NCBI RefSeq assembly: GCF_001570425.1
Contig: NZ_BCSX01000017.1
Location: forward strand, 1 to 47,249
DNA: 47,249 bases
Source of the DNA: Mycolicibacterium brisbanense
Lineage (GTDB): Bacteria > Actinomycetota > Actinomycetes > Mycobacteriales > Mycobacteriaceae
Reading direction: 5' to 3'
Position 1 is the stretch's first letter, and each line of letters opens with the position of its first letter. Shown piece after piece: positions 15,459 through 25,661 of the stretch. A program made the translations under genes and the position numbers. The notes under the pieces are model-generated. The model did no database searches and was not told where the DNA came from. It saw nothing but the letters and a program-made list of their open reading frames with translations.

Positions 15459-15947
15459 ATGCTCAATCAGACACCTGTCCAGATCGCGTGGGTCGCCGCG
15501 GACCTGGACGCCACGGAGGCGGCTCTGACCACGATGCTGGGTGCGCGCCGGTGGATTCGCCTGCCCGCCGTGCACTTTGCGCCCGACACCTGCACCTATC
15601 GCGGCCGGCCTGCCGATTTCGTCGCCGACATCTCGCTGAGCTACGCGGGTGATACGCAACTGGAGCTCATCGCCCCGATCCGCGGCGACAGCATCTACAC
15701 CGAGTTCCTCGACGCCCACGGGCCGGGGCTGCATCACGTGTGCGTCGAGGAACCCGACGCCGAATCGTTCGACGCCAGGCTGCGTGCCGCCGAGCGCGAC
15801 GACACCCCCGCCGTCTGCGAAGGCACCATGCCCGGCGGCATGCGCTTCGCCTACCTCGCCGCGCCCGGCGTGCCCTACCTGGAAATCGCCTACATCCCGC
15901 CCGAGATCCGGGCGTTCTTCGATTATGTGAAGGAGGAGCAGCTATGA
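15459..15947 (+). CDS. VOC (glyoxalase/bleomycin-resistance fold) protein
   Basis: A 162-residue vicinal-oxygen-chelate protein with the order seen in methylmalonyl-CoA epimerase-like members: VQIAWVAADLDATEAALTTMLGARRW, QLELIAPIRGDSIYTEF, GPGLHHVCVEEPD, and YLEIAYIPPEIRAFF at the end. His in HHVCV, Glu in QLELI and Glu in YLEIAY are likely metal ligands. Two in-frame ATGs exist; 15459 fits the proposed -10 at 15443, while 15426 would add MPSVRRYPLSN. It leads a two-gene operon with a KstD-like flavoprotein and lies behind a KstR-like site, which points to steroid or steroid-like substrate catabolism. Reaction unknown. Confidence 0.85.
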   Translation: MLNQTPVQIAWVAADLDATEAALTTMLGARRWIRLPAVHFAPDTCTYRGRPADFVADISLSYAGDTQLELIAPIRGDSIYTEFLDAHGPGLHHVCVEEPDAESFDARLRAAERDDTPAVCEGTMPGGMRFAYLAAPGVPYLEIAYIPPEIRAFFDYVKEEQL

Positions 15948-15979
15948 CCGACGAGCGCTTGCGCGAGGAGCCGAAATGA
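15944..15979 (+). CDS. 11-codon mini-ORF linking two genes (repeat-derived)
   Basis: MTDERLREEPK. Its ATG overlaps the stop of the VOC gene (ATGA) and its stop overlaps the start of the KstD-like gene (ATGA). An AGGAGG lies upstream of its start and an AGGAG inside it serves the next gene. Its DNA (core GACGAGCGCTTGCGCGAGGA then GCCG) is a diverged copy of the 32-bp repeat found three times at 27712-27807. It is more likely a translation-coupling spacer than a functional peptide. Confidence 0.5.
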   Translation: MTDERLREEPK

Positions 15980-17454
15980 CGCAGATTCCCGACGTCCTCG
16001 ACGCCGCGGAGGTCACGTCAGCCGCCGACGAGGTCGATGTCGTGGTGATCGGCTTCGGCATTGCGGGAGGTTGTGCCGCGGTCAGCGCCGCCGCCGCGGG
16101 GGCGCGGGTGTTGGTGCTGGAGAAGGCCGGCGGCGCCGGTGGCACCACCTCGATGGCCGGTGGGCACTTCTACCTCGGTGGTGGTACGGCCGTGCAGGAA
16201 GCCACCGGGCATTCCGACAGCGCCGAGGAGATGTACAAGTATCTCGTCGCGGTGTCCGAGCACCCGGATCTGGAGAAGATCCGCGCGTATTGCGAAGGCA
16301 GCGTCGAGCACTTCAATTGGCTTGAGGGGCTGGGCTTTCAGTTCGAACGCAGCTTCTATCCCGGCAAGATCGTGGTGCCGCCCGGTACCGAGGGCCTTTC
16401 CTACACCGGCAACGAGAAGGTGTGGCCGTTCATCGAGCAGGCCAAGCCGGCCCCGCGCGGTCACTCGGTGCCCGTTCCCGGCGAGGTCGGCGGCGCCGCG
16501 ATGGTCATCGAGTTGCTGCTCAAGCGTGCCGAGCAACTCGGGGTCGAGATCCGCTACGAGACCGGCGCCACCAACCTCGTCGTGGCCAAGGACGGCACCG
16601 TCGTCGGCGTCAAGTGGAAGCACTTCGCCGAAACCGGTGTGGTCAAGGCGAAGTCGGTGATCATCGCCGCCGGTGGATTTGCGATGAATCCCGAGATGGT
16701 CGCCGAACACACGCCCGCCCTGGGTCAGCCGCGCCGGACCAAGCATCACGGGCTGGTCGCGCCGTACATTCTCGGCAACCCCAACGACGACGGGCTGGGC
16801 ATCCGGATGGGCGTGTCTGCAGGCGGTGTCGCGCTCAACATGGACCAGCTGTTCATCACTGCCGCGGCGTACCCGCCCGAGATTCTGCTCACCGGCATCA
16901 TCGTCAACAACCAGGGCGAGCGGTTCGTCGCCGAAGACTCCTACCACTCCCGGACTTCGGCGTTCGTGCTCGAACAACCCGATCAGGTGGCGTATCTCAT
17001 CGTCGACGAGGCGCACATGGAGATGCCCGGACTACCGCTGATCAAGTTCATCGACGGCTACGAGACCATTTCGGAGATGGCGAGTGCACTCGGCCTGCCC
17101 GAGGACAAGCTCACCGCCACGCTGCAGCGCTACAACGCCAACGCCGCCAATGGCGAAGACCCGGACTTCCACAAGCAGCCCGAATATGTTGCGGTGCAGG
17201 ACAAAGCGCCGTGGGCGGTATTCGATCTGTCGTTGGGCCGCGCGATGTACTCGGGCTTCACGATGGGTGGACTCTCGGTCTCCATCGACGGCGAGGTGCT
17301 GCGGGCGGACGGCAGTCCCATCCCCGGGCTGTACGCCGCGGGCGCGTGCGCGTGCAACATCGCCCACGACGGCAAGGGCTACGCCAGCGGCACGCAGTTG
17401 GGGGAGGGCTCGTTCTTCGGTCGCCGGGCCGGGGCACACGCGGCGGCCCGCTGA
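15976..17454 (+). CDS. KstD-like FAD-dependent dehydrogenase
   Basis: A 492-residue flavoprotein of the FAD-binding-2/3-ketosteroid dehydrogenase superfamily. The ADP-binding motif VVVIGFGIAGGCAA is at 22-36 with Glu49 ending the second strand; KSVIIAAGGFAMNPEMV is the second flavin-contact block near 226, and GLYAAGACACNIAHDGKGYASGTQLGEGSFFGRRAG the C-terminal FAD signature. It resembles the Rv0785-type group rather than the canonical Delta1-dehydrogenase. An AGGAG ribosome site is present. Coupled to a VOC protein behind a KstR-like operator, it probably acts in steroid or related ring breakdown; the precise reaction is not readable. Its TGA directly abuts the TGA of the opposing ABC gene (TGATCA). 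Confidence 0.87.
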   Translation: MTQIPDVLDAAEVTSAADEVDVVVIGFGIAGGCAAVSAAAAGARVLVLEKAGGAGGTTSMAGGHFYLGGGTAVQEATGHSDSAEEMYKYLVAVSEHPDLEKIRAYCEGSVEHFNWLEGLGFQFERSFYPGKIVVPPGTEGLSYTGNEKVWPFIEQAKPAPRGHSVPVPGEVGGAAMVIELLLKRAEQLGVEIRYETGATNLVVAKDGTVVGVKWKHFAETGVVKAKSVIIAAGGFAMNPEMVAEHTPALGQPRRTKHHGLVAPYILGNPNDDGLGIRMGVSAGGVALNMDQLFITAAAYPPEILLTGIIVNNQGERFVAEDSYHSRTSAFVLEQPDQVAYLIVDEAHMEMPGLPLIKFIDGYETISEMASALGLPEDKLTATLQRYNANAANGEDPDFHKQPEYVAVQDKAPWAVFDLSLGRAMYSGFTMGGLSVSIDGEVLRADGSPIPGLYAAGACACNIAHDGKGYASGTQLGEGSFFGRRAGAHAAAR

Positions 17455-19368
17455 TCAGGCAGGGGTGCGCAGCTCGGTGAGCTGCCAACGGCCGGCGCCC
17501 AGCAATTCGAGGCGCCGGTCGTGATGCTGTTCGACGGTGTCGCGGTGGCTGACGCTCACCACGATCGTGTCGGGCAGCCGGGTGCGCAGCGCGGTGTACA
17601 TCGCGAACTCCTGCCCGGCGTCGAGCGCCGAGGTCGATTCGTCGAGGAACACAGCGTGCGGCTCGGCCAGCAAGACCCGGGCGAATGCGATGCGCTGCTG
17701 TTCGCCGGGGGAGAGCACCTTCGACCAGTCCGACTCCTCGTCGAGTCGGGATGTCAAGTGCCCCAACGAGACCGTCGCCAGCACATCGGTGATGGCGTCG
17801 TCGCCGAAGGTGCCGGCCGCCGACGGATAGCTGACCACCGCACGCAGGTCACCGAGCGGGGCGTACGGCAACTGGGCCACGAACATCACGTCGCGCTCGT
17901 CGGGAAACCGGACAGTGCCGGAGCCGAACGGCCACAGCTGTGCGAGGCTGCGCAATAGCGTGGTCTTACCCGTCCCCGACGGGCCGGTGATCAGCAACGC
18001 CTCACCGCTGCCCAGGCGCAGATCGAGGTGCTCCAGCAGCAGCTGGCCGCTCGGTGAACGCACCTCGACGGCGTCGACGGCAAGGCCGTCGTCAACGGTC
18101 GGCCCGCTCGCCAATCTCGGTAGCGCCCTTGCCTGTTCGTTCGCGGTGACGAGCCCGTCGAGCCGGATGATCGCGGCGCGATATCCGGCGAACGCGTCGT
18201 ACACCGCGCGGAAGAAACTCAGCGAGTTCTGCACCGATCCGAACGCACCCGCCGACTGCATGACATCGCCCAGTTTCAGCTCACCGGCGAACAACCGCGG
18301 CGCCTGCACCATCAGCGGCAGCGGCGAGATGATCTGGCTGATCGACCGGTTCCAGCCGAGGAACGCCACCCCGCGGCGCACCAGCCTGCGGTAGTTGGCG
18401 ATGATCCGGGCGAAACGCAGTGCCAGAGTGCCGCGTTCGGTGTGCTCGCCGCGGTAGAAGCTCACCGATTCGGCGGCGTCGCGGATGCGCACCAGCGCGT
18501 AGCGGAACGCGGCGTTGGTGAGCTCGTTGCGGAAGGTGAGCCTGATGATGGGACGACCGATCCAGAACGCGACCACGGTCGTCACCGCCACCCACAACAG
18601 CGCGATCCAGAACAACGCCTTGGGCACGGTGACACCGAAAAGCGTCAGCGGCCCAGCGAGATTCCACAGGATCGGGGTGAATGCCACGACCGAGACGATC
18701 GAGTTCACCGAACCGAACACCAGGGTCTGCGCGGTGCCCACGGTAGGGGTGTTGGTCTCGGGGCCGGTACCGGTGGTGAACACGTCGATGTCCTGCTGGA
18801 TGCGCTGATCCGGGTTGTCGACGGGCTCGCCGCCGAACGACGGCAGAAACCGGGCGCGGTAGTAGGCCCGGTCGCCGAACCAGTCGCCGGTGAGGTGGTC
18901 GGTGAGCCACACCCGCCACCGAATGATGAAGTACTGCATGAGATACACGTCGAGCAATGTGCGGGTGATGTCGGCGGCCACCAGCAGCGCGAAGATGAGG
19001 ATCGAGCGCCAGAAGCCCGCGATACCGGAATTGCGGACCGCCTCGTTACCCGCCCCCGCCCCTTCGAAGGCGACCTGCAGAGCCGAGGACTGATCGTTGG
19101 CGTAATAGCTGAACAGTACGTCCATCCGCACCGAGACCAGCACCGACAGCAGCAGCACCGCCAGCAGGACCCACGCCGTGATGCTCTGGCGCCCGGTGAA
19201 ATACCCGCCGGTGATCCGCCAGAACTGGCGGCCCCACGTGGTGATGCGCGCCAACGCGGCCAGTATTGCCAGCATCACCACCGCGCTGATGGCCCACGCC
19301 TTGGCCACCCACAGCAACGACGCGAGGATCTCGTTGCCCCAGTCCAGCGCCGGGGTGAACATCTCCAT
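17455..19368 (-). CDS. SbmA/BacA-family ABC transporter (copy 1)
   Basis: A 637-residue half transporter of the SbmA/BacA type fused to its own ATPase, the architecture of mycobacterial Rv1819c, which imports hydrophilic compounds such as vitamin B12 and antimicrobial peptides. The membrane part (to about 390) has segments near 20-45, 62-85, 120-140, 210-235 and 245-270. The ATPase has Walker A GPSGTGKTT at 462-470, signature LSPGEQQR near 552 and Walker B AVFLDE near 573. It lies 25 bases after copy 2, on the same strand, and both begin MEMF, so they arose by tandem duplication and probably share a transcript. Confidence 0.92.
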   Translation of the reverse strand: MEMFTPALDWGNEILASLLWVAKAWAISAVVMLAILAALARITTWGRQFWRITGGYFTGRQSITAWVLLAVLLLSVLVSVRMDVLFSYYANDQSSALQVAFEGAGAGNEAVRNSGIAGFWRSILIFALLVAADITRTLLDVYLMQYFIIRWRVWLTDHLTGDWFGDRAYYRARFLPSFGGEPVDNPDQRIQQDIDVFTTGTGPETNTPTVGTAQTLVFGSVNSIVSVVAFTPILWNLAGPLTLFGVTVPKALFWIALLWVAVTTVVAFWIGRPIIRLTFRNELTNAAFRYALVRIRDAAESVSFYRGEHTERGTLALRFARIIANYRRLVRRGVAFLGWNRSISQIISPLPLMVQAPRLFAGELKLGDVMQSAGAFGSVQNSLSFFRAVYDAFAGYRAAIIRLDGLVTANEQARALPRLASGPTVDDGLAVDAVEVRSPSGQLLLEHLDLRLGSGEALLITGPSGTGKTTLLRSLAQLWPFGSGTVRFPDERDVMFVAQLPYAPLGDLRAVVSYPSAAGTFGDDAITDVLATVSLGHLTSRLDEESDWSKVLSPGEQQRIAFARVLLAEPHAVFLDESTSALDAGQEFAMYTALRTRLPDTIVVSVSHRDTVEQHHDRRLELLGAGRWQLTELRTPA

Positions 19369-19393
19369 GCCGGGAACCTACCCGGCACCGCGG

Positions 19394-21328
19394 CTACTGC
19401 TGGTCCACCAACGCGGGGTCGGTCTTGCACTCCGGGTCGATCTCGCCGAGCCGCCAACGCCCTTCGCCGAGCAGCTCCAGGTGCTGTTCGTGATGCTGGC
19501 CGACGGTTCTGCGGTGCGTGACGCTGACCAGGATGGTGTCGGGCAGGTGTTTGCGCACCAGGGCGTACAGCATGTATTCGAGGCCCTCGTCGAGCGCCGA
19601 GGTGGACTCGTCCATGAAGACGGCCTTGGGTTTGGTCAGCAGCACCCGGGCGAAGGCGATGCGCTGCTGCTCGCCCGGGGACAGCACCTTGGCCCAGTCG
19701 GCGACCTCGGACAGTCGCTTGCTGCACTGCGGCAGCGAGACCTGCTCGAACGCCCAGAAGAGAGTTTCGTCGGGAATCTCGCCCGGCTTCTTCGGATAGG
19801 ACACGACAGCACGCAGATCGCCGAGCGGGACATACGGCATCTGCGAGAGGAACATGGTCTCCTCGACGCCCTGCGGGCAGCGGAACGTGCCCGTGGCGTA
19901 CGGCCACAGCTGAGCCAGCGAACGCAGCAGGGTGGTCTTGCCCGCGCCGGAGCGGCCCGTGACGATCAGGGTGTCGCCGGTGTTCAGGCGCAGGTCCAGG
20001 TTCTCGATCAGCGGCTCGCCGGTGGGCGTGTTGATGCAGACGTTCTCGAGTTCGACGAGGCAGTCGTCGCCCACCTCGACGGTCAGCTCGGGCAACTGCC
20101 TGCCTTCTTCGTTGGCGACCACCAGCCCGTGCAGACGCAGGATGGACGCGCGCCAGCCGGCGAACGCGTCGTAGGAGTTACGGAAGAACGACAGCGACGT
20201 CTGGATGTTGGTGAACGCCGACGAGGTCTGCGACACGTCGCCCAGCTTGATCTCTCCGGCGAACAACCGCGGCGCCTGCAGCAGCCACGGCAGCGGAACG
20301 ATGATCTGGGAGATGGAGAGGTTCCAGCCGTAGAACTTCACCGACCGGTTGATGAACCGGCGGTAGTTGGCGACCACGGGGGCGAACCTCTGCTGCAGCT
20401 GCAGCCGTTCGGCGGCCTCGCCGCGGTAGAAGGCCACGGCCTCGGCGGCGTCGCGCAACCGGACCAGGGCGTACCGGAAAGCCGCGTTGTACTTCTCGTT
20501 GTTGAAGGTGAGCCGGATCAGCGGATGGCCGATCCAGAACGCCACGATGCTCGCGATGATCACGTAGAGGAAGCCGATCCAGAACATGGCCCGCGGCATC
20601 GTGATTCCGAACAGGGTGAGTTCGCCGGACAGGTTCCACAGGATCACGGTGAACGAAATGACCGATGCCACGGCGTCGATGGCGCCGAACAACAGCGTGC
20701 TCTTGCTGAAGTTGTTCGGATTGTTCGGCAGTGGTCCGACTCCGGCGGTGAAGATGTCGATGTCGGACTGGATGCGCTGATCGGGGTTGTCGATGGTGTC
20801 GTCGATGAAGCGGCTGCGGTAGTAGGCCCTGCCGTCGAGCCAGTCGCCGGTGAGTCTGCCGGTCAGCCATGTCCGCCAGGCCAGCATGAACCGCTGCATG
20901 ACGAACAGATCGAGCATGATCCGGGCGACGTAGATGACCGCGAGGATGCAGAAGATGCCCAGCGCCGTCCAGAAGCCATGCACACCGGACTGTTTGACCG
21001 CGTCATTGCCGGCCGCCAGGCCCTGACCGGCGACCTGGACACCGGTCATCAGATCGTTGCCCTGATAACTGAAAAGCACCTCGAGGCGCACGCCGACGAT
21101 CACCGACAGCAGGATCCCTGCCAGCCACAGCCAGACCTTCACAGCTCCGGGGCCGACGAAATACGCGCCCGTGATGCGCCAGAACTGTCGGCCCCAGGTG
21201 GTGAGGGCACCGACCGCGGTCACCACCACAAGCGTGCTGACCGCCGCGATGAGCCACGCGATGGCTATCCACCTGAGCGAGGCGACGAGTTCGCCGCCCC
21301 AGTCGAGTGTGGGGCTGAACATCTCCAT
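19394..21328 (-). CDS. SbmA/BacA-family ABC transporter (copy 2)
   Basis: A 644-residue paralogue of the downstream gene, first in the transcript. Same layout: membrane domain to about 385, then an ATPase with Walker [10 protein letters not shown] at 458-466, signature LSPGEQQR near 549 and Walker B AVFMDE near 570. The two differ in the Walker A loop and in the ends (this one finishes [12 protein letters not shown]). Its position next to secA2 matches Rv1819c, which makes this or its twin the orthologue; the sequence alone does not say which. It diverges from secA2 over 71 bases; TACCTT six bases before the ATG is a possible -10 for a leaderless message. Confidence 0.92.
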   Translation of the reverse strand: MEMFSPTLDWGGELVASLRWIAIAWLIAAVSTLVVVTAVGALTTWGRQFWRITGAYFVGPGAVKVWLWLAGILLSVIVGVRLEVLFSYQGNDLMTGVQVAGQGLAAGNDAVKQSGVHGFWTALGIFCILAVIYVARIMLDLFVMQRFMLAWRTWLTGRLTGDWLDGRAYYRSRFIDDTIDNPDQRIQSDIDIFTAGVGPLPNNPNNFSKSTLLFGAIDAVASVISFTVILWNLSGELTLFGITMPRAMFWIGFLYVIIASIVAFWIGHPLIRLTFNNEKYNAAFRYALVRLRDAAEAVAFYRGEAAERLQLQQRFAPVVANYRRFINRSVKFYGWNLSISQIIVPLPWLLQAPRLFAGEIKLGDVSQTSSAFTNIQTSLSFFRNSYDAFAGWRASILRLHGLVVANEEGRQLPELTVEVGDDCLVELENVCINTPTGEPLIENLDLRLNTGDTLIVTGRSGAGKTTLLRSLAQLWPYATGTFRCPQGVEETMFLSQMPYVPLGDLRAVVSYPKKPGEIPDETLFWAFEQVSLPQCSKRLSEVADWAKVLSPGEQQRIAFARVLLTKPKAVFMDESTSALDEGLEYMLYALVRKHLPDTILVSVTHRRTVGQHHEQHLELLGEGRWRLGEIDPECKTDPALVDQQ

Positions 21329-21399
21329 GCGGGCAAGGTACTCCGCAATGCTGCCACGGGCGTGGCCGAGGCGAATCCACCTCCGCGTAACGTGAACAT

Positions 21400-23745
21400 G
21401 TGCCGAAGACGTCCAGCGCCAAACCGGGGCGCTTGAGCAGCAAGTTCTGGAAGCTACTGGGTGCCACCACCGAGCGCAACGAGGCCCGTTCGCTCTCGGA
21501 GGTCAAAGGCGCTGCCAAGTTCGAACAGAAGGCCGCCGACCTCGACGACGAGCAGCTGACCAAGGCCGCGAAGCTGCTGCAGCTGGAGGACCTGGCCGAG
21601 GCCGCCGACATCCCGCAGTTCCTGGCGATCGCCCGCGAGGCTGCCGAGCGGACGACCTCTCTGCGGCCGTTCGACGTGCAGCTGCTCGGAGCGCTGCGCA
21701 TGCTGGCCGGTGACGTCGTCGAGATGGCGACCGGCGAGGGCAAGACGCTGTCCGGCGCGATCGCGGCCGCGGGTTACGCGATCGGCGGGCGCAGCGTGCA
21801 CGTCATCACCATCAACGACTACCTCGCCAAACGCGACGCCGAATGGATGGGCCCGCTGCTCGAGGCGCTCGGCCTGACCGTCGGCTGGATCACCGAGGAT
21901 TCGACGGCCGAGGAGCGACGCGCGGCCTACGAGTGCGACGTCACGTATGCGTCGGTCAACGAGATCGGCTTCGACGTGCTACGCGATCAGCTGGTGACCG
22001 ATGTCGCCGACCTGGTGTCACCCAACCCCGATGTCGCGCTCATCGACGAGGCCGATTCGGTGCTGGTCGACGAGGCGCTGGTGCCGCTCGTGCTGGCCGG
22101 AACCAGCCACCGCGAACAGCCGCGTGTCGAGATCATCCGGCTCGTCGGCGAACTCACCCCGGGCACTGACTACGACACCGACGACGACAACCGCAACGTG
22201 CATCTCACCGATGCGGGCGCGCGCAAGCTCGAAGCCCGGCTGGGCAACATCGACCTGTACTCCGAGGAGCACGTCGGCACCACGCTCACCGAGGTCAACG
22301 TCGCGCTGCATGCGCATGTGCTGTTGCAGCGCGATGTGCACTACATCGTGCGGGACGACGCCGTGCACCTGATCAACTCCTCGCGTGGCCGCATCGCGTC
22401 GCTGCAGCGCTGGCCCGACGGCCTGCAGGCCGCGGTGGAAGCCAAGGAGGGCATCGAGACCACCGAGACCGGCGAGGTCCTCGACACCATCACCGTCCAG
22501 GCGCTGATCAACCGGTATCCGACCGTGTGCGGCATGACCGGCACCGCGCTGGCCGCCGGTGAGCAGCTGCGCCAGTTCTACAAGCTCGGCGTGTCGCCGA
22601 TCCCGCCGAACACGCCCAACATCCGCGAGGACGAAACCGACCGGGTGTACATCACCGCCGCGGCCAAGAACGACGCCATCGTCGAGCACATCGCGGAGGT
22701 GCACGAGACCGGACAGCCGGTCCTCGTCGGCACCCACGATGTCGCCGAATCCGAAGCGCTGCACGAGAAGCTGGTCAAGGCCGGGGTGCCCGCCGTGGTG
22801 CTCAACGCCAAGAATGACGCCGAAGAGGCGGCGGTGATCGCCGAGGCAGGCAAGCTCGGCTCGGTCACGGTGTCCACCCAGATGGCCGGCCGCGGCACCG
22901 ACATCCGCCTGGGCGGCTCGGAAGTGGGCGACGACGCCGCCGAGAAGGAGAAAGTGGCGGAGCTCGGGGGCCTGCACGTCGTCGGCACCGGCAGGCACCA
23001 CACCGAGCGACTCGACAATCAGCTGCGCGGCCGGGCAGGCCGCCAGGGCGACCCCGGCTCGTCGGTGTTCTTCTCCAGCTGGGAGGACGAGGTGGTGGCG
23101 GCCCACCTGGACCGCGGCAAGCTGCCTATGGAAACCGACGACGACGGCCGGATCATCAGCCCCAAGGCCGCCGGGTTGCTCGACCATGCGCAACGGGTCG
23201 CCGAAGGCAGGCTGCTCGACGTGCACGCCAACACCTGGCGCTACAACCAGCTGATCGCCCAGCAGCGCGCCATCATCGTGGACCGCCGCGACACCCTGCT
23301 GCGCACCGAGACCGCACGCGACGAACTCAAGGAACGCTCACCGGAACGCTATGACAGCCTCGTCGAGCAATTGGGGGAGGACGGCGAGGAGAAGCTGGTC
23401 AAGATCTGCCGGCTGATCATGCTGTACCACCTGGACCGCGGCTGGTGCGAGCACCTCGCGTACCTGGCCGACATCCGCGAGAGCATCCATCTGCGGGCAC
23501 TGGGCCGGCAGAACCCGCTCGATGAGTTCCACCGGATGGCGGTCGACGCGTTCGCCTCTCTGGCCGCCGACGCCATCGAAGCGGCCCAGCAGACCTTCGA
23601 CACCGCCGACTCGATCGAGGACGAACCGGGCATCGACCTGTCGAAGCTGGCCCGCCCCACCTCGACGTGGACGTACATGGTCCACGACAACCCGCTCAAT
23701 GACGACACCATGTCTGCACTGAGCCTGCCCGGGGTGTTCCGCTAA
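21400..23745 (+). CDS. secA2: Accessory Sec translocase ATPase SecA2
   Basis: SecA2 is the second, specialised SecA of mycobacteria that drives export of a small set of proteins, including solute-binding proteins and some virulence factors, with the SecYEG channel. The 781-residue product has Walker A MATGEGKT at 109-116 (Lys115), the [14 protein letters not shown] block near 150, DEAD-like LIDEAD near 214, motif [13 protein letters not shown] near 500 (QMAGRGTDI here) and [15 protein letters not shown] near 545. It lacks the long linker and zinc tail of SecA1, as expected. The GTG at 21400 has no ribosome site, but TAACGT ends six bases upstream, suggesting a leaderless message. It heads a run of closely spaced genes to gcvH. 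Confidence 0.95.
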   Translation: MPKTSSAKPGRLSSKFWKLLGATTERNEARSLSEVKGAAKFEQKAADLDDEQLTKAAKLLQLEDLAEAADIPQFLAIAREAAERTTSLRPFDVQLLGALRMLAGDVVEMATGEGKTLSGAIAAAGYAIGGRSVHVITINDYLAKRDAEWMGPLLEALGLTVGWITEDSTAEERRAAYECDVTYASVNEIGFDVLRDQLVTDVADLVSPNPDVALIDEADSVLVDEALVPLVLAGTSHREQPRVEIIRLVGELTPGTDYDTDDDNRNVHLTDAGARKLEARLGNIDLYSEEHVGTTLTEVNVALHAHVLLQRDVHYIVRDDAVHLINSSRGRIASLQRWPDGLQAAVEAKEGIETTETGEVLDTITVQALINRYPTVCGMTGTALAAGEQLRQFYKLGVSPIPPNTPNIREDETDRVYITAAAKNDAIVEHIAEVHETGQPVLVGTHDVAESEALHEKLVKAGVPAVVLNAKNDAEEAAVIAEAGKLGSVTVSTQMAGRGTDIRLGGSEVGDDAAEKEKVAELGGLHVVGTGRHHTERLDNQLRGRAGRQGDPGSSVFFSSWEDEVVAAHLDRGKLPMETDDDGRIISPKAAGLLDHAQRVAEGRLLDVHANTWRYNQLIAQQRAIIVDRRDTLLRTETARDELKERSPERYDSLVEQLGEDGEEKLVKICRLIMLYHLDRGWCEHLAYLADIRESIHLRALGRQNPLDEFHRMAVDAFASLAADAIEAAQQTFDTADSIEDEPGIDLSKLARPTSTWTYMVHDNPLNDDTMSALSLPGVFR

Positions 23746-23754
23746 GTTTTAGCC

Positions 23755-24384
23755 ATGGACAACGCGCCTGCTCCCGAGGGCAGGAGCGCACCCCCGGACG
23801 TGACCGCGGCGCCGGACCGGATACTCACCGTGCCCAATGTCCTGAGTGCACTGCGCCTGGTGCTGGTGCCGGTCTTCCTGTGGTTGCTGTTCGGCGTGCA
23901 CGCCAACGGCTGGGCGGTGGCCGTGCTGATGTTCAGCGGGTTCTCCGACTGGGCCGACGGCAAGATCGCCCGGTTGATGGCCAACCAGTCCTCCCGGCTG
24001 GGCGAGCTGCTGGACCCCCTGGTGGACCGGATCTACATGGTGACCACGCCGGTAGCGCTGGCGTTCTACGGCGTGGTGCCGTGGTGGTTCGTGGCCACGC
24101 TGATCGGACGCGACGTGGTGCTGGCGGCCACCCTGCCGGTGCTGCGCAGCCGCGGGCTGACCGCACTGCCGGTGACCTACATCGGCAAGGCGGCGACCTT
24201 CGCGCTGATGTCCGGGTTCCCCCTGGTTCTGCTCGGACAGTGGGATGCGTTGTGGAGCAGGGTGATTCTGTACTGCGGCTGGGCCTTCCTGATCTGGGGC
24301 ATGGCGCTGTACCTGTGGTCGGCCGTGCTCTACCTGATTCAGGTGGTTTTGGTGGTGCGCCGCCTGCCGAGGCAGGCGCGATGA
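23755..24384 (+). CDS. pgsA2: CDP-alcohol phosphatidyltransferase (PgsA2-type)
   Basis: A 209-residue membrane enzyme that would transfer a phosphatidyl group from CDP-diacylglycerol to an alcohol. The catalytic pattern is complete: Asp65, Asp68-Gly69, Ala72-Arg73, Gly83, Asp87 and Asp91 ([10 protein letters not shown] to LLDPLVD). Five to six hydrophobic segments follow. It is named pgsA2 by its place between secA2 and the DUF881 genes, as in M. tuberculosis; whether it makes phosphatidylglycerophosphate or cardiolipin is not settled by sequence. It begins nine bases after secA2 and overlaps the next gene by four bases. Confidence 0.92.
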   Translation: MDNAPAPEGRSAPPDVTAAPDRILTVPNVLSALRLVLVPVFLWLLFGVHANGWAVAVLMFSGFSDWADGKIARLMANQSSRLGELLDPLVDRIYMVTTPVALAFYGVVPWWFVATLIGRDVVLAATLPVLRSRGLTALPVTYIGKAATFALMSGFPLVLLGQWDALWSRVILYCGWAFLIWGMALYLWSAVLYLIQVVLVVRRLPRQAR

Positions 24385-25304
24385 GCGTGAGCGCCGAGGG
24401 CAGCTCGCTCGGGGGCTACGCCTCGGGCGCAGGTCTCAACAGCCACAAGAGACAGGCGCCGACCCGTATACCGGTGCCGTCGCTGCTGCGGTCGCTGCTC
24501 TCCGAGCACCTCGATCCCGGGTACGCGGCCGCGCACGCCGCCCGCGAGGCAGGCGCCAAACCGCGGCCCCGGCTCCGAGAGTGGGCTTGGCAGGTGCTGG
24601 CCGCCCTGGCGATCACCACGGTCTTCGCGGTGGCGGCCGCGCAGGCCGACATCGCCGCGCCCGCCGCCCGGCAGGCGCAGCACACGCTGGCAGGCCGCGT
24701 GCGGGCCGCCGAGGCCAGCACCCGACACGCCGGGGCGATGCGCGACCAGCTGGCCGATCAGGTGGACGCCGAGCGACGCGCCAAGCTGGGTATGGACGAG
24801 AACGGTCAACAGTTGCTGGGCAACCTCGACACGGCCAACATCGCCGCCGCCGCGACGCCGATGATCGGTCCGGGCCTCACCGTCACGGTGACCGATCCCG
24901 GCATGTCGAAGGATCTCAGCGACGTGTCCAAGCAACGCGTGGCGGGCAGTCAGCAGGTGATCCTCGACCGGGATCTGCAACTCGTGGTCAATTCGCTGTG
25001 GGTCAGTGGCGCCGAAGCGATCTCGGTCGGCGGGGTGCGCGTCGGGCCGGGGGTCACCATCCGGCAGGCGGGGGGCGGCATTCTGGTCGACAATCAGCCG
25101 ATCACCAGTCCGTATGCCATCGTGGCCATCGGACCGCCACACGGCATGGCCGACGTCTTCAACCGCAGCCCCGGTCTGCAACGGCTACGGCTGTTGGAGA
25201 CCTCATACGGTGTCGGGGTCAGCGTCAGTGCCGGTGACGGCCTGAGCGTACCGGCGGTCTCGGTACGAGATGTGAACTTCGCCAAGCAGATTGGACCACC
25301 TTGA
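24381..25304 (+). CDS. DUF881 membrane-anchored protein (first copy)
   Basis: A 307-residue protein with a cytoplasmic N-terminal part (1-68), one membrane helix (about 69-88) and an outer part that begins with a coiled-coil-like stretch (about 92-130) and ends with the DUF881 domain, recognisable from [39 protein letters not shown] and [19 protein letters not shown]. Gram-positive bacteria often have DUF881 proteins around a small basic membrane protein, near cell-division genes. The ATG overlaps the pgsA2 stop. Function unknown; an envelope or division role is inferred from context. Confidence 0.9.
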   Translation: MSVSAEGSSLGGYASGAGLNSHKRQAPTRIPVPSLLRSLLSEHLDPGYAAAHAAREAGAKPRPRLREWAWQVLAALAITTVFAVAAAQADIAAPAARQAQHTLAGRVRAAEASTRHAGAMRDQLADQVDAERRAKLGMDENGQQLLGNLDTANIAAAATPMIGPGLTVTVTDPGMSKDLSDVSKQRVAGSQQVILDRDLQLVVNSLWVSGAEAISVGGVRVGPGVTIRQAGGGILVDNQPITSPYAIVAIGPPHGMADVFNRSPGLQRLRLLETSYGVGVSVSAGDGLSVPAVSVRDVNFAKQIGPP

Positions 25305-25327
25305 GAGACACAGGATTGACCAGGTAG

Positions 25328-25660
25328 ATGATCGGAATCGCCGCACTTGTCGTCGGGATCGTGCTGGGGCTGGTGTTTCACCCCAGCGTGCCTGAATTCG
25401 TCGAGCCCTACCTGCCGATCGCCGTCGTCGCGGCGCTCGACGCGGTGTTCGGCGGCCTGCGGGCCTACCTGGAACGCATCTTCGACTCCAAGGTGTTCGT
25501 CATCTCGTTCGTCTTCAACGTGCTGGTCGCCGCGTTGATCGTGTACGTCGGTGATCAGCTGGGTGTCGGCACCCAGCTGTCGACGGCCATCATCGTGGTG
25601 CTCGGTATCCGGATCTTCGGCAACGCTGCTGCGTTGCGACGCAGGCTGTTCGGCGCCTGA
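25328..25660 (+). CDS. sbp: Small basic membrane protein (DUF1290)
   Basis: A 110-residue protein with three or four hydrophobic segments (2-18, 28-45, 58-76, 80-95). The core EPYLPIAVVAALDAVFGGLRAYLERIFDSKVFVISFVFNVLVAALIVYVGDQLG is the DUF1290 signature, found in firmicutes as Sbp upstream of ftsA/ftsZ. Here it lies between two DUF881 genes, 23 bases after the first and one base before the second, suggesting a three-protein membrane assembly. No enzymatic residues are evident. Confidence 0.92.
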   Translation: MIGIAALVVGIVLGLVFHPSVPEFVEPYLPIAVVAALDAVFGGLRAYLERIFDSKVFVISFVFNVLVAALIVYVGDQLGVGTQLSTAIIVVLGIRIFGNAAALRRRLFGA

Positions 25661-25661
25661 T

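Noticed and set aside
19178..21436. A 752-codon plus-strand frame across the ABC transporter genes
   Set aside because: It is antisense to a full-length transporter with intact ATPase motifs; its translation is rich in Arg, Gly, Asp and His without domains, as expected from the opposite strand of GC-rich coding DNA.
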